Below, one piece after another: positions 39,946-48,220 of a stretch of 64,000 nt of DNA. Made by a program: the position numbers and the translations under genes. Source of the stretch: Stentor roeselii. Lineage: Eukaryota; Ciliophora; Heterotrichea; Heterotrichida; Stentoridae. The stretch lies in contig RSEH01000169.1 in the NCBI GenBank assembly GCA_006503475.1, forward strand, positions 43,469 through 107,468, given 5' to 3'. Numbering within the stretch: the stretch's first letter is position 1; the number at the start of each line of letters is the position of its first letter. The notes under the pieces are model-generated. The model was not told the origin of the DNA and searched no databases. It saw only the letters and a program-made list of their open reading frames with translations.

Positions 39946-40027
39946 GTCAGTTTGTCCGAGTGGTTAAGGAGTGAGACTCGAAATCTCATGGGCTTCGCCT
40001 GCACAGGTTCGAATCCTGTAGCTGACG
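39946..40027 (+). tRNA. tRNA-Ser (anticodon CGA)
   Basis: 82 nt. Acceptor stem GTCAGTT pairs with AGCTGAC (one G-U). D-arm TCCGAGTGGTTAAGGA, anticodon stem TGAGA/TCTCA with loop CTCGAAA (anticodon 39979-39981), long class II variable arm (GGGCTTCGCCTGC), T-arm CAGGTTCGAATCCTG. Box A and box B consensus are intact. A run of nine T follows directly, serving as the Pol III terminator. No intron. Confidence 0.97.
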
Positions 40028-40036
40028 TTTTTTTTT
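40028..40036 (+). terminator. Pol III T-tract terminator
   Basis: Uninterrupted T run immediately after the tRNA discriminator base. Confidence 0.85.
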
Positions 40037-40159
40037 AGGGTGAAGGAAAAGATTACTTTTTCTTAATTTTTCTTGCGTGAATCACCTGGTTTTATGGAAA
40101 TTGGACTATGTTAAGAACTTTTGTCAGTGGATGTCGTTTATCGAAGAATTATAAGTTGC

Positions 40160-40789
40160 ATGAAAAAATTTGATGGCTGTTATAAAACTCGAGCAGTCTG
40201 GGACCTAAAAACCGAAAAGCCTTCTGAAACTTCAGTCGATGAGGCGAATCGAGCCTACCACGAAGCAAATAAAAAACTAAACGCATTTAAAGAAAAGATC
40301 ATTCTTGACAATAACCCTAAAATCGAATTCCCTCCAATCCAGAATCGAGTAAGACACAAGCTGATCCGAACAGTCACCTTAAAAACACTAAAAAAAGCAG
40401 AAGTTCCATTAAAGGTAGACTTTGCAACAAGTCTTCACTTCAAAGAACTAGATAACAAATTTTTAAGTGCTTCTCAAGGCAAGATTAGTTTAAAAAATCT
40501 GAATTCAAGTAACAGAAACAATGAAAAAATCGAAGAAGATGATTTTTTTACTTTTGACTTGGATAACAAATTTTCAGAAAGCTTTAAAATTCAGATTTCT
40601 CAACTGAAGATTCGAGAAGAAAGCCTTAAGAAAAAGATTTGCTTGAAAAATTCGTTCAATGGGTCTCGAGTCGCGTCGCGACTTCATAATACTTGCACTG
40701 AAAACTCTGGGTTGGTGCCGAAAAGGAAAAAAGTCATTTCGATCACAGAACCTTTTTTGAGGAATAAGATGAGAAGTTTTGTTTTGTGA
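40160..40789 (+). CDS. Hypothetical basic protein
   Basis: 209 aa from the ATG at 40160; an in-frame TTG at 40121 and an out-of-frame ATG at 40108 leave the true start uncertain. The N-terminal MKKFDGCYKTRAVWDLKTE and helical EANRAYHEANKKLNAFKEK segments look structured; the rest is Lys/Ser-rich. No known domain. Its last codons (FLRNKMRSFVL, TGA) are the first copy of a three-fold 75-bp repeat that continues past the stop. Confidence 0.6.
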   Translation: MKKFDGCYKTRAVWDLKTEKPSETSVDEANRAYHEANKKLNAFKEKIILDNNPKIEFPPIQNRVRHKLIRTVTLKTLKKAEVPLKVDFATSLHFKELDNKFLSASQGKISLKNLNSSNRNNEKIEEDDFFTFDLDNKFSESFKIQISQLKIREESLKKKICLKNSFNGSRVASRLHNTCTENSGLVPKRKKVISITEPFLRNKMRSFVL

Positions 40790-40980
40790 GTTTAGGAAGG
40801 TAATGGTGTTTAATTATTAAGAGGGATATTTTTGAGGAATAAGATGAGAAGTTTTGTTTTGTGAGTTTTGGAGGTAATTGTGTAAATTATTAAGAGGATC
40901 TATTTTTGCGGAACAAGATGAGAACTTTTGTTTTGTTACTTTAGAAAGGGTTATTGTGTTAAATTATTAAGAGGGATATT
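40754..40980. repeat. ~75-bp tandem repeat, three copies, overlapping a gene's 3' end
   Basis: Copies begin at 40754, 40829 and 40903 with TTTTTG(A/C)GGAA(T/C)AAGATGA. The first encodes the C-terminus and stop of the upstream gene; the second is nearly identical and the third more diverged. It fills most of the 332-nt intergenic region. Confidence 0.92.
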
Positions 40981-41121
40981 TTGTTATCAGTTAATTTAAT
41001 TTAGACAGGAATTTTTTAACTTTTTACTTTAATTAGCTGATTTCATTAAAAATTTCTATCATTAACTGATTACCAAGTCTTACATTTTCATCTCGATTAA
41101 ATTATCTATAATTACTAAAAA

Positions 41122-42243
41122 ATGGATTTCGAAGAAAGAAACTCAAAATTATTTTCCCATGATTTCAGGAAATACTCAAAAAAACCAAAAACAAAGAAGC
41201 CAGCTCCTCAACTTCCAGAAAACTTAAAAAATTTATGCAACATCCTAATGAAAGAGAATTATTTAACCGATCTTGAACAGTTGATGACCTCCTTATTTCT
41301 GATAGCAGTAAAACCTAAAAGCGAGCTTAACCTTCTCGTAAGTCTTAAAGGCAAAGAATACCTTATCTCAAGTTCAGGTCGTTTTCTTGCAATGCTAAAC
41401 TCAGGCCTTCCAAAAGATGCAAATGAAGAGCCTAATACGATTATTGAATGCTACTTTGTAAATAATCAGCTTATTCTTCATGATTTGATTTTGTGGGATT
41501 TGCAGGACTTCAGAAGTAAACCGGTTGAAAAGAGAATCGAGTTTTTAAGTTATCAGAGCAGGTCGCTTTCGTCTAGGTCCGTTCAAGTCATAATGCAAGA
41601 ATATCTTTATTGTCATGTTGAAAATTTGCAGCACTGCTATAGTAGTAGCAAGAATTATATGAAAGATGGGATTTTCTTTTATAGGAAAGGAGAGAGGTAT
41701 CAGCATGGATTCTCCCCTCATAAACTACTCTGGAAAGACAAATTCTGTGCAGATATTGAAAACATTTCAAATAATTTCCTAGTATCTCCAACCGGTTCCC
41801 TGGTAACCGGAGACAATTTCAAAGTTTTCAAACTTGACAACGATGCCCAAATATCATCATTATCCTTAAAAATCGTAAAGACCCAAGCTCTAGAAATAGA
41901 AAATTTCCTCATAATCCGCTTATCTGATCTAGAAATAACTCAACAAGAACCCAGTCCCTGGAGTTCAGTTGTTTTTAACTGGAAGCTTCTAAATAACCAG
42001 ATAAGATTCGAGGACTTTTTAGATGTTTTGAATAAAAACGACCAGATGGACCTCGAGCCTCCTGCTTTTTTTGACTTCGAAACTGGTTTCGAGTACAACG
42101 ATTTCGAGTCTGCACTTCAACGAAAGGTAGAAAATGAAAGCCTGGCGAAATTTGATGATGTTCAAGAAAGTTCAGAGTTTTATACAAATGGAACTGTTGA
42201 AATTACTGAACGGTTTTTAGAAAACTTTGAAGATTTCAGTTAG
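41122..42243 (+). CDS. Snurportin-like m3G-cap-binding protein
   Basis: 373 aa. The central region (about 65-225) follows the snurportin-1 cap-binding fold: LVSLKGKEYLISSSGRFLAM, then TIIECYFVNNQLILHDLILW, then GIFFYRKGERYQHGFSPHKLLW, which parallels the DC..V..YYVLDVMCW and GLLFYHK..HY.PG..PLVGW blocks of snurportin. Snurportin imports trimethylguanosine-capped snRNPs via importin beta. The N-terminal 35 residues are basic but not a clear IBB helix. The C-terminal ~130 residues are acidic. Stop is 8 nt before the next gene. A guanylyltransferase-fold relative is the alternative. Confidence 0.65.
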   Translation: MDFEERNSKLFSHDFRKYSKKPKTKKPAPQLPENLKNLCNILMKENYLTDLEQLMTSLFLIAVKPKSELNLLVSLKGKEYLISSSGRFLAMLNSGLPKDANEEPNTIIECYFVNNQLILHDLILWDLQDFRSKPVEKRIEFLSYQSRSLSSRSVQVIMQEYLYCHVENLQHCYSSSKNYMKDGIFFYRKGERYQHGFSPHKLLWKDKFCADIENISNNFLVSPTGSLVTGDNFKVFKLDNDAQISSLSLKIVKTQALEIENFLIIRLSDLEITQQEPSPWSSVVFNWKLLNNQIRFEDFLDVLNKNDQMDLEPPAFFDFETGFEYNDFESALQRKVENESLAKFDDVQESSEFYTNGTVEITERFLENFEDFS

Positions 42244-42251
42244 TAATAATT

Positions 42252-42983
42252 ATGGGAGTTAATAAGTCGAAAATTCCTCCTCAGAAACCTGGACAGGTCT
42301 TGAAAAATACGGGAATTCTTGAATTTGATGAATTTTATGGAAAAATTGAACCTGATATTAAGGTTGTTACTCATCGGAAACATGATTTGGATTATCGGAC
42401 TACTGAGTTGATTGAGATTTTAAATGCGAGAGAAGTTTGGATGGTTATGCCGAAGACAGAGTTTTTGATTCAAGTTATATTGACTATATTGTCAGTTGCT
42501 GGAAGAGGCAATATTCATGCAATTTCCATCTTCCTCCAGCATCCTCCTTACATTCAGTTCAAGTCAAGGATTCCTTTAAAGTACAAAAAAGTTTTTCAAA
42601 AGTTTTCTTCTTTTGTTCAGTCAATCACTAAAATCACTATCCAGCTGACTGAGATCAAATTTTCAACTAAAACACTTTCGACATCACAAAGCATCCAAAA
42701 CAAGGTAGCCAAGGCAGTAATTGAAAATGGATTCACCATGAAGGACAAGATTGAATGCATTAAAAATACCAACGAAAATCATAAACTTTTAACTGATTTT
42801 CCTGAAGACTTAAAAAATCTTTTGCTTTTTGCCCAGGAATTTAAAGAAATAATTTTAAGGCTGACTAGTGAAGTACTTGTTTCTCCTTATTCAGATCTTT
42901 TACTTCAAAGAAGTATTCAGTGCATTTCAGCGAATGAAAGAGCTCCTTCAATTATTGTCCAAAAATTCTGGCCGGTTTGTTGA
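42252..42983 (+). CDS. Hypothetical protein with N-myristoylation signal
   Basis: 243 aa, starting MGVNKSKIP, a good myristoylation consensus (Gly2, Ser6, Lys7). The body is helical (VILTILSVAGRGNIHAISIF onward) without a recognised domain; no membrane helix. It begins 8 nt after the stop of the snurportin-like gene on the same strand, so its leader must lie within that gene's coding sequence or they share a transcript. Membrane-associated function inferred only from the acyl signal. Confidence 0.65.
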   Translation: MGVNKSKIPPQKPGQVLKNTGILEFDEFYGKIEPDIKVVTHRKHDLDYRTTELIEILNAREVWMVMPKTEFLIQVILTILSVAGRGNIHAISIFLQHPPYIQFKSRIPLKYKKVFQKFSSFVQSITKITIQLTEIKFSTKTLSTSQSIQNKVAKAVIENGFTMKDKIECIKNTNENHKLLTDFPEDLKNLLLFAQEFKEIILRLTSEVLVSPYSDLLLQRSIQCISANERAPSIIVQKFWPVC

Positions 42984-43295
42984 TAATTAACGTAATATTT
43001 ATGAGGTTTTAGATAATTTTTTAAGTCATTTTGTATTTAAATAGAAAACTTTGATAAAGATAGATAGAAAGAGATAAGATTAAGGTTTATATAATTCAGT
43101 TAGTTTATATGTTTTAAGTTGTAATAAGTTTATCAGGCAATATTTTATTGAAAATTATGTCGGCAATGATAACTATGACCATTGTAACTAAAATTTATTG
43201 TGATTAATAAACCCTTATTACTTAAATCATCTATCTACTTCAAAATTCATTTCAAATATGACTTATTGCCAAAAAATCAAATAAAGCTTAATAAA
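42984..43295. other. Intergenic spacer between convergent genes
   Basis: 312 nt, AT-rich, no gene or RNA seen. Confidence 0.5.
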
Positions 43296-44456
43296 TTAGC
43301 AGTTATGATGCTTGTTAAATGCAAAATAAGCTGTAAACATGCTTTCCCCGTGGTCTTCTTTGAACTCAGTAATCGAGCGATCCAGGTGAAGCTCTTTCAG
43401 AGAATTATACGACTTGGGCTCATCTTCACATTTCGAAAAAGCCTCATAACTTTGCTTGCTGAAGATTTGTTTAAATGATGTCAAGTGACTTTTGTCTTCT
43501 TGCTTCAAGTCAGTAATCAGTGAATTAGAGTTTGAATGCTCGTCCATCATTGTGAAAATTGAGTTTGACAAGTAGGAGTGGTCTGATGGCTCGTTGAATA
43601 TAGTACCGACTGGCTTCCAGATGTAGTACATTTGCCATGGTACTGGACATTCTAAACTTAGATGCACATCTCCAATAGTAATTTTCTCATGATTCCTGCT
43701 ATACTCAATAAGTTTCCCTTCCCACTGCGCAAGTAACGTAATAGTATACTCAGCCTGTGAATTTTCAATAAAAGCAGGGTTAAACTTATTCTTAAGATGT
43801 TCAATAATTTCAACCAACATTCGATTAGACCGAGTATAAAGTTCAATCCTCGGGTTAAACCCCTGCCTTACAAGCGCCTTATGAAAATAAGAATTCAAAG
43901 GCAAAAGTTGAACAACAAGTGAATCAGGTACGCCTCTAAGTATTTCTTACTTCAACATAAAAGTGCTTCCCCATTTCTTCCTAGCCTTTCCACAGAACTG
44001 ACAAGTGATTTCTCCTTCAGTGGCAGGCTTCAATAAGGACTGTATTCCTAAAAGACTTTTATTCTTAGGTCGAGAGTTCATCGCGATTTCCAAGGCTTTC
44101 ATGCAGTTCTAATTGAAACTTACTGTGAATAAAACTCGATTTTTTGACATGTTTCTGACTTCTTTCTTTAGTTGAGGAATGTTTGACCCTGAAATCATCT
44201 CAAAGTTGCCGTTTTCGAAGATCTTCTGCTCTGGGATGCCTTGTTCTAAGTTAAAACCTGCTGAATCACAGGCTTTCTTCACTGTGATTATTGCCTTGTA
44301 GTATAGGTTTTTTATCTTTTCAGTACTTTCTCTGCCTAACGTCTTCCTGAATTGGCTTAAAAGGGCCTGAAGAGCTTTCTGGTCGGATTCTGCTGCGATG
44401 CACGCGTAAAAACCTTGTTTTTCTTTTTCGCTCCAATTCCTCCAAATGTCCACCAT
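43296..44456 (-). CDS. Cramped-like chromatin protein (two 15-nt introns)
   Basis: 376 aa after removing introns 44109-44123 and 43936-43950. The N-terminal ~75 residues (WRNWSEKEKQGFYACI onward, with LYYKAIITVKKACDSAGF) resemble the SANT-like helix bundle of CRAMP1/cramped and plant TKI1. A CxxC (TCQFCGK, about 147-150) follows. The third block, VQLLPLNSYFHKALVRQGFNP with ELYTRSNRMLVEIIEHLKNKF, and the closing TIGDVHLSLECPVPWQMYYIW match the conserved C-terminal block of that family (xLxLxP, NPxLEL, ADVY). Animal family members regulate histone genes. Only splicing makes one continuous protein; each intron carries a stop. Confidence 0.65.
43936..43950 (-). other. 15-nt intron (phase 2)
   Basis: Coding strand GTAAGAAATACTTAG. 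Retention gives TAA at intron positions 2-4. Joins ..TFML(K) to GVPDSLVVQLLP. Confidence 0.88.
44109..44123 (-). other. 15-nt intron (phase 0)
   Basis: Coding strand GTAAGTTTCAATTAG. Retention gives the terminal TAG in frame. Joins RVLFT to NCMKALEIAM. Confidence 0.88.
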
Positions 44457-45219
44457 ATTGAGAGTAAAGGTTTATAAGTTTTAAACTATTGAAAAATTTT
44501 ATTGATTTTCGCGGGTTTGGGTATTTTTTGGATTTTTAGTTTTTGGGTTTTGTGGGAATTTTTTTGGGATAAGAGCTTTCATGGTTGAAACAAGTCTGCA
44601 TTTATAGGAATAATAAAGAATTTTAAGTAAAGATGGATGGATTAAGATTAATCCTACCAATAAATGAAAATTGAAATAGCTTGAATGATTGATAAATAAA
44701 CGTACTAGCTGGCTTCATTATTTAAGATAGTCAGCTAATCTATTACAAAGAAAGTAAAGTTTCTTGAAATATTCATAATAACTAGTATTAAACATTCTAA
44801 TATTTAATTAAAATTAGTTTCATATCCTATACTTATATGTCAAAGTTTAGCATTTCCTGCATTGAAGAAAACTTGAATTAACCTATCACTATTTATTACA
44901 CTCAAGATTTTAATCGTGAAATTGCAGTGATCTTGACCTTATATCAAATTTCCTACTATTTTATTATATAATCAATATCTTTACAATAAACAAGTAGCTT
45001 TGATATGATCAAAAAGTAAAATCTTTTGCTAGTATTATTATACAAATAGAAGAATATTTCTCCTACAAAGAAATCAAGATTTACTTCAAGTAGTTTTCAG
45101 GATAAATGATTTTTATTGAAAAAATTCAAAAAATAAGGTATTCAGAAATATTTCAAACCAAGTGCTTTTAATTACAGTTGATTATATCAAAGATAATATA
45201 TCATATTAAAACTTTGCAT
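44457..45219. other. Divergent intergenic region
   Basis: 760 nt. Left 120 nt are G-rich on plus (leader of the minus gene); the rest is AT-rich. No gene or RNA recognised. Confidence 0.5.
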
Positions 45220-45955
45220 ATGGGTGTTGTCTGCAGTTCAAGAACAGTAAAGGAAAAAGAAAGAGTATCAGTTATTTAGAAACTTGATAATTATGACTTA
45301 AGTGATAATCAATTTAGATCATTTGGAAAAAAAATATCTTGTAGGAGTTCTCAATTCTTCAAACATTTCTCAAAATGTCTTTACTCTTGATGAAAGAAAC
45401 CCACCTCATTTGCTAGCCATCACCGATCTGACTTGTATTCCAAAAATAGTCTACATGAGAAACAACATCATCAATGAATTCGAAATAGGAATGATAGTCG
45501 ACCATGAAAAATTTCGAATAGGCAAACGAAAAAAGCACGAGTCAACATCTCAATCAAGAATCATCTTCTCAAACGACGAGCACATCTTAAAAGTCGAGGT
45601 GGACTACGACGATCGCTCAATTCTAGGAGTAAGAATCAGTACAAACGAGCAAATAATCGCATTAGGACCCAATCACGAATCCGAATTTTTCACAGAGTAT
45701 TCAGTATCCGACAACTGCACAGCAATAATCGGCTTTCACATGGTTTACAGTCAAGACCGCATAGTCGAGATCTCTCTTTTAGAAGCCCCTTTAAAAAAAA
45801 AAACTCAAAATGAACCTCGGCCTTCAAGTCAATTCTTTGAAAGGTTTAACACCCACTTCGGACAAAAGTCTTCACAAAAGCCAAAAGGAGAAAAAGACGA
45901 GGTGAAGTCAACTTTTAAATTATATAAAAGACTGAAAAAAAACCAGTCATTTTAA
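45220..45955 (+). CDS. Dual-lipidated protein with lectin-like beta domain (two introns, second uncertain)
   Basis: 234 aa if introns 45265-45279 (15 nt) and 45302-45317 (16 nt) are removed. The N-terminus then reads MGVVCSSRTVKEKER: Gly2 for myristoylation and Cys5 for palmitoylation. Exon 3 is beta-rich: a repeated pattern of hydrophobic strands (LKVEVDYDDRSILGVRISTN, AIIGFHMVYSQDRIVEISLL) faintly resembles a jacalin-type fold, but this is weak. Basic C-terminus. Without the introns the longest frame starts at a GTG, which is why I prefer the spliced model. It precedes the Aurora-like kinase by 37 nt. Confidence 0.6.
45265..45279 (+). other. 15-nt intron (phase 0)
   Basis: GTATCAGTTATTTAG; terminal TAG is in frame if retained. 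Confidence 0.75.
45302..45317 (+). other. Probable 16-nt intron with GTG start
   Basis: GTGATAATCAATTTAG. Needed to bring the ATG exon into the frame of the main exon. Third base is G, unlike the other eleven introns, so this one is the least certain. Confidence 0.5.
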
Positions 45956-45992
45956 CAAAATATGAAAGTCTTCAATAATCTTTATATCTTTT

Positions 45993-48203
45993 ATGTCGCG
46001 AAAAAATTTTAGTAAAATTCTCTTCGAGTCGCCTTCGGTCTTATCGGGAGAAGAACAGGAAATCAAAAAAAGTGACTTTGAGTTTGAGAAAAAACTTGGG
46101 GATGGAGCGTTTGGACATGTTTGGAAAGTTTGTCACCGCGTCACGAAACAGGTGTTCGCATTGAAGCAGGTTGCAAAAGAGAAGGTTATGAAAATGCAGA
46201 ACCAGTTTAAACGTGAGGTTTATATTATGTACAACTTGAATCATCCGCATATTGCTAAACTATTCAATCACTTTGAAGACGAGAAGTCCTTTTATTTGAT
46301 TTTAGAATTCGCTGAAGGCGGCAACTTGTTTCACAGGCTTCATCGACAGAAACATTTTCTGGAATGCGAAGCTGCTCAATATTTTAGAGAAGTCATTTCA
46401 GCAGTTGATTACTTGCACAGTCATCAGCCGGCCATCATTCATCGAGATATCAAGCCTGAGAATATCTTGCTTGATAAGGATGGACGAGTCAAACTCACGG
46501 ACTTTGGATGGTCGAACTATTTTGGAGAAGAGGTCGAACCCAGGACTACTATTTGTGGAACGCCTGAGTACTTGCCACCTGAAATGGTGGAACATCGGAT
46601 TCATGACACTTCTGCTGATATTTGGTGTCTTGGGGTTCTGTTATACGAAATGCTTGTAGGTCATACCCCATTCAAATCCCAAGCAAAGAAAAACATGTTA
46701 ATCAACATCTCAATGTGCAAGCCTAAATTCCCTCTAAGCTTCCCTCCCCTAGCCCGAGACCTGATCAGTAAGATGTTATTAAAATCCACATCAGAAAGAT
46801 TAAAAATCTCAGAAATCACGAGCCACGCCTGGATATCATCAATATCTCCAATGAAAGAGACCTTTTCCTTAAAATACTCTCAAATCCCTCTTCCCTCCTA
46901 CCACGGTAAAGCCTAATCAGACAGTGTTCCAGTAGAATTTAAATGTTACAAAGTCATCGGTGAGAAAAAAGAAGCAGAAAAAATCAGTCTCATCATTTCT
47001 CCCGACAATAAAAGCACCAACAACACGACTGAAGTCAAATCCGGGCAAGAGTCCTCCAACATCTCCAACATTTCACTCACTGACTCCGATATCTCCCTTT
47101 CTTTCTCCGACTCCATCAAAGGCGCTGAAGAAAGCGCTTGTCGAGAGTCGTTAAGAAACCTTGTCGGCAATATCGAACAACATCAGGCAAACATCAGAGC
47201 AAATAAAAATAACATCAAAAGTGTCGAACATTGCATTAAAGAACAACTCGAAATCATTAAAAAACTTGAAAATTCTGCGAAAGTCAAACAAGACCAAATT
47301 GGAAAAATTGAAAATGACTCAAAAGTCATTCAAGACCAAATCGCGGACTCTGATTTAGAAATTCAAAATTTGTTTTTATTTGATGATAAAGATTCTTATA
47401 AAACAAAAATTAACTCTTTACAAGAAAATTTCAATAAAAACTCTATAGTTTCAAGGAAATTAAAAGAAAATCTGGAAATTTTAAAAGGAAAAATCAAGGA
47501 GTCTGAAAATATCTCTGCGCAAAAAATGAAAGAACTGAAAAATTTAAATGAATTTTTAAATGCGGTTAAAAGTGAAGTGCAAAAAGCTCATAAAATCATT
47601 CCGAAAGTACCTGTCAGGCCTGTTTCAAGTAAAAATTTTTCAGTTTCTTCAGAACTTCGAGAAGATATCAAGAAAAAAATAAAGGAAACTATTGGAAAAG
47701 TCATCACTTCTGATGAAGCTGAAGAAATTTTAGGAAAAATTAAGAACTCGATTAGAAATGTTAATTTAAAGCAGTCAGTCATTGAAAATCAAATGATTGA
47801 ATTAAAAACTAATTTTGAAGAGGAAAAATTTAGTCTGCTTGTCGAGGCGAAGATGAAAAAAGAAAAAATCATTCAAAAAATCAAGGAAAATAATGAAAAA
47901 ATCACTTCTGGGTTCTATGAAAGTTCGAAAGTGCTGAAAGATGAGTTAAGAGAAGATCTAAAACTTGCCCGGGTGTCGCAAATGAGATTTCCTTTTACCC
48001 AAGGCGAGTTTGACAGAGTATTCCAGAAGTTTTTCGTATTTTTTAAATAGACTTTGAAAAACATAAGGGTAAAGATTTACAACGACATCAAAAAGAAGAG
48101 AATCGAGCACTTTGAACTCCGAGACAAGAGACGAAAGAAGTACTCACAGATAAAAGGCCTTAAAGATGAAATCGCTATTTTAATTAATTTACTTGAACAT
48201 TAA
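45993..48203 (+). CDS. Aurora-like kinase with long coiled-coil tail (two 15-nt introns)
   Basis: 726 aa after removing introns 46906-46920 and 48036-48050. Kinase domain at about 27-285: GDGAFG, ALKQVAK, HRDIKPENILL, TDFGWS and TICGTPEYLPPE. DFGWS is the Aurora signature, and the activation-loop Thr is in RTTICGTPEY. From about 310 a Ser/Thr-rich linker leads to ~380 residues of coiled coil ending in a basic tail. Canonical Auroras end soon after the kinase domain, so the tail is unusual and probably a localisation module. Introns are proved by frame: each removes a stop and the downstream frame stays coding. Convergent with the USP-like gene, 17 nt apart. Confidence 0.85.
46906..46920 (+). 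other. 15-nt intron (phase 1)
   Basis: GTAAAGCCTAATCAG. Retention gives TAA at intron positions 9-11, over the conserved A10. Separates the kinase from its coiled-coil tail. Confidence 0.88.
48036..48050 (+). other. 15-nt intron (phase 0)
   Basis: GTATTTTTTAAATAG. Terminal TAG in frame if retained. The 50-residue exon after it is basic and coiled. Confidence 0.85.
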
Positions 48204-48220
48204 CTAGAAATTTGAAACTT

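Noticed and set aside
29770-40980. Could the tandem repeats be CRISPR arrays?
   Set aside because: Units are directly adjacent without spacers, and the host is eukaryotic.
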